A stretch of 64,000 bases of DNA from Falsihalocynthiibacter sp042445055 (lineage in GTDB: Bacteria > Pseudomonadota > Alphaproteobacteria > Rhodobacterales > Rhodobacteraceae), in assembly GCF_042445055.1 (NCBI RefSeq), contig NZ_CP170339.1, positions 310,001 through 374,000 on the forward strand. Direction: 5' to 3'. The notes under the pieces were generated by a model that worked only from the letters and a program-made list of their open reading frames with translations, had not been told where the DNA came from and made no database searches. Each line of letters begins with the position of its first letter. Within the stretch, counting starts at the first letter, position 1. Shown here piece by piece: positions 43,708 to 52,734 of the stretch. The position numbers and the translations under genes are program-made.

Positions 43708-43825
43708 CGGTTCGGGGCAATGTTTGCGTGTTTTTGGGCTCAAAAGCTGAGTCAAAACACGTGCATGGGCAAAAAAATCAATAAAGTTGTAGGATTAGTT
43801 TCCCAAGGGGGCAAACGGCGAAATC

Positions 43826-44650
43826 TTACCTGCCTGCGCTCCAGCTCAGAGAAGCGTGCCGACGGGTATAAAATTCGCCCATCAGGCCGATCATCGTGAG
43901 GGCAATCGTAACCTTTACAGGATAGCTGATTGAGCTAACGGTGGCGACGTAGTTGATAAAGACAAACCCGCGCGCTTGGTCAATTGTGTGGAACAACGGG
44001 TTCCAGTCGAACATCGAGAGCATCCACCCCGGTAGTGTCTTAGCGAGGAACATTTTGCCCGAAGCAATCATATTCGCCCGCGCATAAATCGTAGAGGCCA
44101 GAGCCACAAAGCCAGGGAACCATGGCTTGAGGGCCAGAAACACCATTCCAACCGCAACGCCCGTCGCCCACGAAAGCAGAAGCATCGCAAAGGCACCCAC
44201 GGGCTGGTTGATGACAACGGGTGTGAAGGCCGTGTGATACAAGAACAGCACAACCGTCATCGACAGAACCTGAATATACAGCGACGAAAGAGCCGAAGAC
44301 GCAATCGCGACAATCGTATTCATGGGGGCATGAAGCATCATCGGCGATGTAGGGCCCGCAGAGCCAACAACCGCGCCCATTGCCTTGGTGTGCGTGAGAA
44401 ACAGAAAGATTCCTGACATGATATACAGTAGGAAGTCACCGCGCACCGCCGTCCCCCGCAGCCCAAGAACCGAGAACATAAGGTAAAACACCAAAACCAA
44501 GACGACCGTTTGCATCATGTTCAGCAACAGGCCGATGATCGCATTGCCATGTGTCTTGCGAACCTCACGCACCGTCGCGTGATAGATCAACTCCAGCAGC
44601 GTAAAGGCCGAATATAAACCGCCCTGTTTGTGTGTTTGGACCTGAAACAT
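43826..44650 (-). CDS. polysaccharide ABC exporter permease (KpsM-like)
   Basis: 274 residues, about six hydrophobic segments, ABC-2 type. It resembles the membrane component of capsule or O-antigen exporters. The start at 44650 gives MFQVQTHKQGGLYSAFTLLE. No ATPase partner (KpsT) is next to it. It is divergent from cysQ and lies beside glycosyltransferase genes, which supports polysaccharide export. The gap to cysQ (127 bp) holds an imperfect palindrome AGCAAG-GAATT-CTTGCT (44692-44708). Confidence 0.8.
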   Translation of the reverse strand: MFQVQTHKQGGLYSAFTLLELIYHATVREVRKTHGNAIIGLLLNMMQTVVLVLVFYLMFSVLGLRGTAVRGDFLLYIMSGIFLFLTHTKAMGAVVGSAGPTSPMMLHAPMNTIVAIASSALSSLYIQVLSMTVVLFLYHTAFTPVVINQPVGAFAMLLLSWATGVAVGMVFLALKPWFPGFVALASTIYARANMIASGKMFLAKTLPGWMLSMFDWNPLFHTIDQARGFVFINYVATVSSISYPVKVTIALTMIGLMGEFYTRRHASLSWSAGR

Positions 44651-44777
44651 CCGAAATGCCCTGCCTTGGTTGTGCGGGAAATGCAAAGTATAGCAAGGAA
44701 TTCTTGCTGTTCCCTTACCATGAGATATTAAGGGGACAACACAGAAACACAAGAATACACAATATCAGGAGATACTT

Positions 44778-45575
44778 TTGGATTTTGCGCATTTAACGCT
44801 CGTCTTTCGTCGCTTGGCCCTAGAGGCAGGGGACAAGATCATGGAAATCTATAATTCCGACGATTTCGAAGTAAAAACCAAGTCAGACGACAGCCCAGTA
44901 ACCGCCGCCGACGAGGCCGCCGACGCGATCATTTCGGCAGGGATCCGTGCGGAATTTCCTGAGGTGACGCTTGTCACCGAAGAGCAGGCCGCATCGCACA
45001 GCTCCAAGGCCGACACATTTATCATCGTCGACCCGCTGGATGGTACCAAGGAATTCGTTCACCGTCGTGGCGATTTCACAGTAAACATCGCATATGTCGT
45101 TGATGGGAAACCACTTCGTGGCGTCGTTTATGCGCCAGCTAAGAACCGCCTTTTCTATACCGATGCGGATGGGAAAACCGTTGAGGAAACAGGCGATTTC
45201 GCTAAGGACAAAGTTGGCCCGACCAAGGCAATATCAGTCTCTAACCCTGATAACAGCGCACTTTATATCGTGGCGTCCAAGTCGCACCGCGATCAGGCTA
45301 CCGAAGATTACATTAACAAATACGCCATCAAGGACAGCAAAAGCGCAGGCTCCTCGTTGAAATTCTGCTTGGTCGCAACGGGTGAGGCCGATCTTTATCC
45401 GCGCGTTGGACGGACAATGGAGTGGGATACGGCTGCTGGTCATGCGGTGCTTCTGGGCGCGGGTGGTGATGTGGTTCGGTTTGATGATCACACGCCTCTG
45501 ACCTACGGAAAAGACGACTACGCCAACCCGTTCTTTATCGCCTATGCACCGGGCGTTGATCTGAAAAAGGCCTAA
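44778..45575 (+). CDS. cysQ: 3'(2'),5'-bisphosphate nucleotidase CysQ (inositol monophosphatase family)
   Basis: 265 residues. The metal site is in LVTEEQAAS and VDPLDGTKEFVHRRGDF, and EWDTAAGHAVLLGAGG is the C-terminal motif. CysQ hydrolyses PAP, the by-product of PAPS-dependent sulfation, to AMP. The TTG start at 44778 has AGGAGAT about 5 bases upstream and gives MDFAHLTLVFRRLALEAG. The next gene starts on its last stop base (TAATG). Its place at the head of a glycan cluster with a sulfotransferase is meaningful. Other inositol monophosphatases share the motifs. Confidence 0.87.
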   Translation: MDFAHLTLVFRRLALEAGDKIMEIYNSDDFEVKTKSDDSPVTAADEAADAIISAGIRAEFPEVTLVTEEQAASHSSKADTFIIVDPLDGTKEFVHRRGDFTVNIAYVVDGKPLRGVVYAPAKNRLFYTDADGKTVEETGDFAKDKVGPTKAISVSNPDNSALYIVASKSHRDQATEDYINKYAIKDSKSAGSSLKFCLVATGEADLYPRVGRTMEWDTAAGHAVLLGAGGDVVRFDDHTPLTYGKDDYANPFFIAYAPGVDLKKA

Positions 45576-46801
45576 TGCGCGCTCCCGCCACAAGCGTCAT
45601 CATCGTTAGCCGCGAGCGGCCAGATGCTCTCGTGCGTTGTTTAATCGGGGTGTCTCAGCTTGATCACCCCGATTACGAAGTGATCGTTGTGGCGGATCCT
45701 GCGGGCTTGAACGCAATTGCGACCCTTCCGTTCGCTGCGCAACTCAAGCAGATTGCATTCGATAAAGCGAACATCTCCGAGGCCCGTAATCTGGGCCTTG
45801 GAGCCGCCGCGGGAGATATCGTTGCATTCATCGACGATGACGCCGTTCCCGAGCCAAGCTGGCTTTCACGGCTGGCAGCGCCATTCCTTGAAAGCGATGT
45901 AGCCGCAGCGGGCGGGTATGTGCGGGGGCGCAACGGGATATCGTTCCAATGGCGCGCCAATAGTGTCGATTCCGCTGGACGTTTACGCCCACTTCAGGTG
46001 CCAAGCCGGAACTCGGTAATTTTCTCGCCTCAAGGCGCTCAGGCAATCAAGACTGAGGGAACCAATTGCGCCTTCCGTCGCGATATTTTGGCGAACTTGG
46101 GCGGGTTTGATCCGGTCTTTCGCTACTATTTCGATGATACCGATGTGAACATGCGTCTCGCGATTGAGGGGTACTCAACCGAAATCGTTCCGCTCGCTCA
46201 GGTTCATCACGCCTACGCCGCATCTGCGTGCAGAACAGCAGAGCGCGCGCCGAAAACGCTTTTTGAGGTCGGGCGTTCAACGGCACTGTTTCAACGGAAA
46301 TATGCAGATCCGTTTGATGCGGATATGGCTTGGCGTGTTGAGGTGATCGAACAGCGCAAGCGCCTCCTTAGGCATCTGCAACGCGGCACGTTAGAGCCAC
46401 ATAGCGTTCGACGTCTGATGAAAACACTCACTGATGGCTATGAAGAGGGGAAGCACCTCGCGCTTCAGAAACCCAAACCGATCCCGGCGAGCAAAGAGCC
46501 GATGCGGAAATTCGTCGCCGCACCGTATCGGCACAAAGCGCTTGCGGGGCGTTTCTGGAGTAGGCGGCGTTTGCGCGAAGAGGCAGCCAAGCTTGTACAG
46601 CAAGGTTATCGCGTAACGCTCGTCCTCCTCAGTCCCACCACGCTTTACCACCGCGTCAGGTTCACCAACGAAGGTTTTTGGGAGCAAAGCGGCGGTGTTT
46701 TCGGAAGGTCTGGACGCGATCAACCATTATTCCAGCCGTATAATTTCAAATCCCGAGCACGTGACGAAATTTCGCGTAGCAACCTGTTCCGAGAGCTGTA
46801 A
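45575..46801 (+). CDS. family 2 glycosyltransferase
   Basis: 408 residues. The GT-A domain covers about 1-250: TSVIIVSRERPDALVRCL, ISEARNLGLGAAAGDIVAF, and the metal-binding FIDDDAVPEPSW. GGFDPVFRYYFDDTD matches the acceptor loop. The C-terminal 150 residues are basic and without a clear family. It is translationally coupled to cysQ. Donor and acceptor sugars are unknown. Confidence 0.85.
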   Translation: MRAPATSVIIVSRERPDALVRCLIGVSQLDHPDYEVIVVADPAGLNAIATLPFAAQLKQIAFDKANISEARNLGLGAAAGDIVAFIDDDAVPEPSWLSRLAAPFLESDVAAAGGYVRGRNGISFQWRANSVDSAGRLRPLQVPSRNSVIFSPQGAQAIKTEGTNCAFRRDILANLGGFDPVFRYYFDDTDVNMRLAIEGYSTEIVPLAQVHHAYAASACRTAERAPKTLFEVGRSTALFQRKYADPFDADMAWRVEVIEQRKRLLRHLQRGTLEPHSVRRLMKTLTDGYEEGKHLALQKPKPIPASKEPMRKFVAAPYRHKALAGRFWSRRRLREEAAKLVQQGYRVTLVLLSPTTLYHRVRFTNEGFWEQSGGVFGRSGRDQPLFQPYNFKSRARDEISRSNLFREL

Positions 46802-46937
46802 AAACGCAGCTAGCAGAGGGTTGTTGCGGAATTATACCGCGCGACGCGACTTAAAAGGTTAGTCATTTCAATTTAGGATAATTAAGTCTAAACTTTTGCA
46901 GAAGCAAATTACGCTGAAACAAAAATTTGAGTAGATT

Positions 46938-47831
46938 ATGAAACGTAAAGTGACCAAAGCCATTTTCCCAGTCGCAGGACTGGGAACAAGATTTCTTCCA
47001 GCCACAAAATCCGTTCCAAAAGAAATCATGACTTTGGTTGATCGCCCTCTCATTCAGTACGCGATTGATGAGGCCCGCGAAGCAGGAATTCGAGAGTTTA
47101 TTTTTGTGACATCCCGCGGCAAAGGGGCGCTTGAGGATTACTTTGACCACGCGCCACAGCTTGAGAACGAGCTTCGCAAGAAGGGCAAAGACGAACTCCT
47201 TGAGACGCTCAAATCCACCAATATGGACAGTGGCGAGATCGCCTATATCCGACAGCACAAAGCGATGGGCCTTGGGCACGCAGTTTGGTGCGCGCGTCGT
47301 CTCATTTCAAATGAGCCTATCGCCGTAATCTTGCCGGATGATGTGATTGCTGCCGAAAAACCGTGCTTAAAGCAGATGGTTGAGGCCTATGAGGAGACTG
47401 GCGGATGTATGGTTGCGGCGATGGATGTCCCGACGAATAAGGCGTCGTCATACGGTATTCTCGACATCAAAGAGGACAAAGGTAACCTCGTTAAGGTCAA
47501 GGGAATGGTCGAAAAACCACCCCTCGGAGAACAGCCGTCCAATCTGGCCGTGATTGGCCGCTATATCATCACCCCTGATGTTCTTCGCACTTTGAACCAA
47601 ATGAAAAAAGGTGCGGGCGATGAAGTTCAATTGACGGATGCGATTGCCGAAGAAATCACCAGAGGCCGCGATGTTCATGGCTTTCGTTTTGAAGGAGAGC
47701 GGTTTGATTGCGGCTCTAAAGCAGGGTTTTTGCAGGCCACGATGGCGTTCGGCCTTGCTCGCGCTGAGTTGCGGGATGAGTTGATGTCTTACATGACCGA
47801 TATGCTCGCGCACCGCGCTGCGGCTCAGTAG
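46938..47831 (+). CDS. galU: UTP-glucose-1-phosphate uridylyltransferase
   Basis: 297 residues. Makes UDP-glucose. PVAGLGTRFLPATKSVPKE is the nucleotide-binding loop, AVILPDDVIA the metal region and MVEKPPLGEQPSNLAVIGRY the sugar-binding motif. Length is normal. A 136-bp A/T-rich gap precedes it, so it may have its own promoter. galE follows 8 bp later. Confidence 0.96.
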   Translation: MKRKVTKAIFPVAGLGTRFLPATKSVPKEIMTLVDRPLIQYAIDEAREAGIREFIFVTSRGKGALEDYFDHAPQLENELRKKGKDELLETLKSTNMDSGEIAYIRQHKAMGLGHAVWCARRLISNEPIAVILPDDVIAAEKPCLKQMVEAYEETGGCMVAAMDVPTNKASSYGILDIKEDKGNLVKVKGMVEKPPLGEQPSNLAVIGRYIITPDVLRTLNQMKKGAGDEVQLTDAIAEEITRGRDVHGFRFEGERFDCGSKAGFLQATMAFGLARAELRDELMSYMTDMLAHRAAAQ

Positions 47832-47839
47832 GGGGCATT

Positions 47840-48823
47840 ATGGCAAATGTTCTGGTTACCGGCGGCGCGGGCTATATCGGCTCGCACGCTTGTAAGGCTT
47901 TGAGGGCGGCTGGTTATACGCCCGTAACTTTTGATAATCTTATCTCAGGTTGGCAGGATGCGGTAAAGTTCGGCCCGTTTGAACAGGGCGACTTAACGGA
48001 TCGCGCGCGCCTTGATGAGGTATTTGAACAATATGAGCCAATAGCGGTTATGCACTTTGCGGCCTTGTCCCAAGTGGGCGAAAGCATGACTAATCCTGGC
48101 AAATACTGGCATAACAACGTTACCGGTAGTCTTTGTTTGATCGAAGCCGCAGTGGCGGCCGGTTGTCAGAAGTTCGTATTCTCGTCGACCTGCGCAACCT
48201 ATGGCGAGCAGGACAATGTGACCTTGGACGAAAACTGTCCACAAGCGCCGATCAACGCTTATGGTGCGAGCAAACGTGCGATTGAGGATATCCTCGCGAA
48301 CTTTGAAGCGAGTCATGGGCTGAAGCACGTAATCTTCCGTTATTTCAACGTCGCAGGTGCGGACCCAGAAGGCGAAGTGGGCGAATTCCACCAGCCCGAA
48401 ACACATCTCATCCCGCTTATGTTGGATGCGATTGACGGCAAACGCGATGCGCTGACGGTTTTCGGTACGGATTATGATACGCCGGATGGGACCTGCATTC
48501 GGGATTACGTGCATGTTTGTGACCTTGTTGATGCGCATGTTCTGGGTTTGAAATGGCTTGAAGAAGGTAAGGAAAGCCGCGTGTTTAACCTTGGAACCGG
48601 TTCCGGTTTTTCGGTTCGCGAGGTGATCTCCCATTCCAAGGCCGTCACAAATCGAGAGGTTCCCTTCAACGAAGGGCCAAGACGTGCTGGCGATTGCACC
48701 AAGCTTGTTTCAGGCAGCGTTAGAGCCGAAAAAGAGCTGGGCTGGAAACCAACCCGCTCGACACTGGAGGCGATGATTACCGATGCATGGCGGTGGCACC
48801 AAACAGGACATTACACCAAATAA
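47840..48823 (+). CDS. galE: UDP-glucose 4-epimerase
   Basis: 327 residues, extended short-chain dehydrogenase fold. VTGGAGYIGSHACKAL binds NAD, SSTCATYGE holds the catalytic Ser/Thr region and INAYGASKRAIED the Tyr-x-x-x-Lys pair. FRYFNVAGADPEG is typical of GalE. It turns UDP-glucose into UDP-galactose for the downstream transferases. The next gene overlaps it by 41 bp. Confidence 0.95.
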   Translation: MANVLVTGGAGYIGSHACKALRAAGYTPVTFDNLISGWQDAVKFGPFEQGDLTDRARLDEVFEQYEPIAVMHFAALSQVGESMTNPGKYWHNNVTGSLCLIEAAVAAGCQKFVFSSTCATYGEQDNVTLDENCPQAPINAYGASKRAIEDILANFEASHGLKHVIFRYFNVAGADPEGEVGEFHQPETHLIPLMLDAIDGKRDALTVFGTDYDTPDGTCIRDYVHVCDLVDAHVLGLKWLEEGKESRVFNLGTGSGFSVREVISHSKAVTNREVPFNEGPRRAGDCTKLVSGSVRAEKELGWKPTRSTLEAMITDAWRWHQTGHYTK

Positions 48824-50009
48824 ACCACCCGCACGGCTGTTGGATCTGTCGCGCCTCGTGAGTCGTGTCGGACGTGGGCCGCTCACGGGTGTTGATCGGG
48901 TCGAGATGGCGTATCTCTATGCGCTCTTGCAGGATAGCGTGCCCCTCTTTGCGCTTGTGCGGATATCCGGCGGATTCGTTGTTCTTGATGAAAACGGTAC
49001 GCAGGCGCTTTGGTCGCGGATGGTGGGAAAAACGCCGTGGGGGCGGCCGGATATCAATACTCTGTTGCGTCGCAAGCTCAGCCCCGCTCAGCGATGCGCA
49101 CAAGCCGATTGTCATCGGCTCGCCGTGTCCAAATCGCGCGAAATTACAAGCGTGTTAGGCTCTATTCCGCGCGCATTCTCGTATATCAACGTTGGGCACA
49201 GTAATCTGAGTGCGGAAGTGCTTGCCGCGATAAAATCATGCGATGCGCATGTGTCCGTTATGGTGCACGATCTCATACCGATTGATTTTCCCGAATTCCA
49301 GCGATCAGGAACTGTTGCGAAGTTTGAGGAGAAAATGCGCGCTGTTTCCCAATATGCGGATTTGGTGATCTATAATTCAAAGGCCAGCCAAGCGGATGGG
49401 GAGCGCCATTTCGAGATGATAGGGCGTGTTCCGTCAGGCATCGTCGCGCATCTTGGCGTTACAGTTGCGCAGCCGGACGATACACCGCTTCCTGATGAAA
49501 TAGCGCAGGATAGACCCTATTTTGTTTGCGTCGGCACGATCGAACCACGCAAAAACCATCATTTGCTCTTGGATGTCTGGGAAGGGTGGGATGATGCCCC
49601 GCAACTTGTCTTAATCGGTGCGCGTGGGTGGAGTAACGAGGATGTCTTTGCCCGCCTTGATGCCAAACTAGAAAATGTAATCGAGTTGAATAACTTTCCC
49701 GACCGCGTGGTTGCCAAGATCGTCCAAAACGCTGCCGGTATGCTGTTTCCGTCCTTCGCAGAGGGGTTCGGCCTTCCGCCAGCAGAGGCGCTCCTTCTTC
49801 AAACCCCGGTCGTTTGCGCAGATTTGCCTGTTTATCAGGAGTTTATGGGGGATATGCCCATTTACCTGAATCCTCAGGACCGTTACGCTTGGACGTCAAC
49901 GATACAGACACTTGCTGCGAAACATAAGTCAGAAGAGCCGATCAAATTTGATCCAGATTCACTGCCGACGTGGACCGCGCATTTTGGTAAGGTCTTGTCG
50001 GTGGTCTAG
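48783..50009 (+). CDS. family 4/GT-B glycosyltransferase
   Basis: 408 residues. The N-terminal part has LLDLSRLVSRVGRGPLTGVD, seen in many alphaproteobacterial surface-sugar transferases. The C-terminal nucleotide-sugar domain has YFVCVGTIEPRKNHHLLLDV and FPSFAEGFGLPPAEALLL with the E-x7-E motif. The start at 48783 overlaps galE by 41 bp and has GGAGG 13 bases upstream; TTG 48840 is an alternative. Donor sugar unknown. Confidence 0.85.
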   Translation: MHGGGTKQDITPNKPPARLLDLSRLVSRVGRGPLTGVDRVEMAYLYALLQDSVPLFALVRISGGFVVLDENGTQALWSRMVGKTPWGRPDINTLLRRKLSPAQRCAQADCHRLAVSKSREITSVLGSIPRAFSYINVGHSNLSAEVLAAIKSCDAHVSVMVHDLIPIDFPEFQRSGTVAKFEEKMRAVSQYADLVIYNSKASQADGERHFEMIGRVPSGIVAHLGVTVAQPDDTPLPDEIAQDRPYFVCVGTIEPRKNHHLLLDVWEGWDDAPQLVLIGARGWSNEDVFARLDAKLENVIELNNFPDRVVAKIVQNAAGMLFPSFAEGFGLPPAEALLLQTPVVCADLPVYQEFMGDMPIYLNPQDRYAWTSTIQTLAAKHKSEEPIKFDPDSLPTWTAHFGKVLSVV

Positions 50010-50023
50010 AATGAGGAAACGGC

Positions 50024-51034
50024 TTGAGTGTAGCAACATCATATCGACTGCGTATAGAGCGCAAGAAATGGCGCGCTAGGTCCATTCGCAAGAGTCGGGA
50101 ACTGAGTCCTGTTGCCAACCGTACCGCGCAAATCAAAGCAGATGATATCCTTGTTTTTGCGACCCTGAGAAATGAGAGTATCCGCCTTCCGTACTTTCTT
50201 GAATATTACCGCAATTTAGGTGTCGATCACTTTGTGTTTGTCGACAACAAGAGCGATGACGGCGGTCGTGATTACTTGGCGCGGCAACCGGATGTTTCCC
50301 TTTGGTCGTCGAAGCATAGCTACAAACGCTCTCGGTTTGGTGTCGATTGGCTGAATTATCTACGGATGAAGTATGCGCATGGTCACTGGTGCCTGACCGT
50401 TGATATTGACGAGTTTCTGATCTTTCCGTTCTGCGACTCTCGCTCGCTTGTGGCGCTGACCGATTGGCTTGATGCGTCTTCGATCCGCAGTTTCTCGGCA
50501 ATGTTGTTGGACATGTATCCAAAGGGTTCGGTTGATGGAGCGCCCTATCAGGCGGGCCAAAATCCTTTCGAGATTCTGAACTGGTTTGATAGCGGGAACT
50601 ACACGTTCAAACGCAACAATGTGTATGGGAATCTCTGGATTCAGGGAGGGCCGCGTGCTCGTGCGTTCTTTGCCCAAAAGCCGGAAAGGGCGCCTGCATT
50701 GAATAAAACGCCGCTGGTTAAATGGGACCGTAAGTACGTTTATACCAGCAGCACCCACGCACTGTTGCCGCGCGGCTTGAACCTTGTCTATGACGAATGG
50801 GGCGGAGAGAAAACGAGCGGTTGTCTGATGCATGCCAAATTCCTTGATACTTTCGGTGCCAAGGCGCAGGAGGAGCTAGAGCGCAACGAGCATTTCGCCA
50901 ACAGCCACGAGTATCGGGCCTATGCCGCCAACCTCAAGGATAATTCCGAGCTTTGGTGCAAGTGGAGCGAGAAGTTCATCAACTGGCGCCAGTTAGAAAT
51001 GCTGGGCCTTATGTCAAAGGGAAACTGGGCATGA
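50024..51034 (+). CDS. glycosyltransferase, Glyco_tranf_2_4 type
   Basis: 336 residues. ILVFATLRNESIRLPYFLEY and HFVFVDNKSDDGGRDYL followed by WCLTVDIDEFLIFP give the DxD-type metal site of this family. The TTG start at 50024 has GAGGAAA 7-8 bases upstream; the first 35 residues are basic. Its stop overlaps the next start by 4 bp. Related proteins occur in marine alphaproteobacteria, often as several copies. Role in glycan assembly is inferred from context. Confidence 0.82.
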   Translation: MSVATSYRLRIERKKWRARSIRKSRELSPVANRTAQIKADDILVFATLRNESIRLPYFLEYYRNLGVDHFVFVDNKSDDGGRDYLARQPDVSLWSSKHSYKRSRFGVDWLNYLRMKYAHGHWCLTVDIDEFLIFPFCDSRSLVALTDWLDASSIRSFSAMLLDMYPKGSVDGAPYQAGQNPFEILNWFDSGNYTFKRNNVYGNLWIQGGPRARAFFAQKPERAPALNKTPLVKWDRKYVYTSSTHALLPRGLNLVYDEWGGEKTSGCLMHAKFLDTFGAKAQEELERNEHFANSHEYRAYAANLKDNSELWCKWSEKFINWRQLEMLGLMSKGNWA

Positions 51035-52728
51035 GCCTCGGGGTCGTGATGCTTGTCCATGGCTCGCTTAAGCGCGCGCCGCAAGTGGCGCGTCATTGGC
51101 ATGAAGGCGGGTGTCCTGTTGTTATTCACGTGGACAAAGCTGTCCCGCAGGAAAATTATGATGCATTGGTTTCATCCCTCGCGGATTTGGATGGCGTCAT
51201 GTTCTGTGAGCGCCATAGATGCGAATGGGGTAGGTGGTCACTTGTGGAGGCAACGCAGGCAGGGGCGGAAATGCTGCTTGCGAAATTCGGCGATGTGCAA
51301 CACGTCTTGCTCGCCTCTGGCGTATGTATGCCTCTTCGACCCGTGACGGAGCTTAGGGCGTATCTTGGGGCGCGGCCAAACACCGATTTTATCGAGAGTG
51401 CGACGACCGACGATGTGCCATGGACCATGGACGGGTTGGACAAGGAACGTTTTACGCTTCGCTTTCCGTTCTCATGGAAAAAGCACCGCAAAAGGTTTGA
51501 TTGGTACGTTCGATTTCAGCGGAAAATCGGTTTCAAACGGCGGATTCCTGACGGGTTAGTCCCTCATATGGGGTCCCAGTGGTGGTGCCTAACGCGTACT
51601 ACCCTTAGGGCGATCCTTGAGGCGCCGGATCGTGCGAAATATGATAAGTACTTCAAACGTGTCTGGATTCCGGACGAGAGTTACTTCCAGTCCCTCGCGC
51701 GAATCCACTCCACCAATATCGAGAGCCGCTCGCTTACCCTGTCAAAGTTCGACTTTCAGGGAAAACCACATGTTTTCTATGACGATCATATACAGCTCTT
51801 ACAGCGCTCAGACTGTTTCATAGCGCGCAAGATCTGGGACAGGGCCGACAAGCTTTACGATGTTTTCCTTTCCGAGAACGACAAGCCAAAGCGCACAGCA
51901 GAGCCTAAATCAGGCAAAATTGACCGAATTTTCACAAAATCCCTCGCGCAACGAACCAAGGGGCGGCCCGGCCTTGTGATGCAGAGCCGCGCGCCCAATG
52001 TGAATTGGGAAAACGGGATCACCGCGTCGCGTTATTCGATGCTTCAGGGATATACGGAGCTCTTCATTGGGTTTGAAAGCTGGCTGGCTGGATATACTGG
52101 CGCGCGCGTTCACGGGCATCTCTTTGCGCCCGAGCGCGTTGAGTTCGCAAATAGAGAACCCTATTTTGCAGGCTGTTTGGCGGATAATGCAGTGCTTAGG
52201 GATTATGCTCCGTCCGAGTTCCTGCGGAATCTGATATGGAATGCGCGCGGAGAGCGGCAAGTTTTTCAGTACGGTCCGAGGGACACGCAAAAAGTATGCC
52301 ATTTCATAGCGCGCGATCAGAATGCGAGTATTTCGGTGGTGTCGGGTGCTTGGGTTGTGCCGCTGTTCCATTCTGGGCTGGAGTTTGAGGCGATCCGCAA
52401 GATATGCGCGCGGTTGCAAAAAGTAGAGAGCCAGCAGCTGGACATACTGCGCGCGCCACGTACAAGGGCGCGGGTCGAGATTGTGACGATGGCCGAGTTT
52501 ATCCAAGCCCCAGTAGAGCACCTAAGCAAAGCCGTCGAAGAAATCGGTGTGCGCGCGGATCATCAGTTGCCCGATATTCCGGAACTTGTTGATTTAACTG
52601 GCGTTACCCAATTTATTCAGCGCCTTAAGAACGAGGGAATGCACCCGTATCTAATGGGCGATTTCTCGAATACCATGGAAAAGAAATCCGCGGCTAAAGC
52701 TCCTCGCAAACCGTATTTGATGAAGTAA
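51031..52728 (+). CDS. beta-1,6-N-acetylglucosaminyltransferase-like (GT14) with long C-terminal domain
   Basis: 565 residues. Residues about 1-290 resemble the core-2/I-branching enzyme family: VVIHVDKAVPQENYDALV, HVLLASGVCMPLRPVTEL, GSQWWCLTR and WIPDESYFQSL. The remaining 270 residues are a separate region without a family I can name with certainty (NWENGITASRYSMLQGYTEL); I recall similar C-termini being restricted to Rhodobacterales. The ATG at 51031 overlaps the previous stop. It may branch the surface glycan. Confidence 0.8.
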   Translation: MSLGVVMLVHGSLKRAPQVARHWHEGGCPVVIHVDKAVPQENYDALVSSLADLDGVMFCERHRCEWGRWSLVEATQAGAEMLLAKFGDVQHVLLASGVCMPLRPVTELRAYLGARPNTDFIESATTDDVPWTMDGLDKERFTLRFPFSWKKHRKRFDWYVRFQRKIGFKRRIPDGLVPHMGSQWWCLTRTTLRAILEAPDRAKYDKYFKRVWIPDESYFQSLARIHSTNIESRSLTLSKFDFQGKPHVFYDDHIQLLQRSDCFIARKIWDRADKLYDVFLSENDKPKRTAEPKSGKIDRIFTKSLAQRTKGRPGLVMQSRAPNVNWENGITASRYSMLQGYTELFIGFESWLAGYTGARVHGHLFAPERVEFANREPYFAGCLADNAVLRDYAPSEFLRNLIWNARGERQVFQYGPRDTQKVCHFIARDQNASISVVSGAWVVPLFHSGLEFEAIRKICARLQKVESQQLDILRAPRTRARVEIVTMAEFIQAPVEHLSKAVEEIGVRADHQLPDIPELVDLTGVTQFIQRLKNEGMHPYLMGDFSNTMEKKSAAKAPRKPYLMK

Positions 52729-52734
52729 GCCCTT

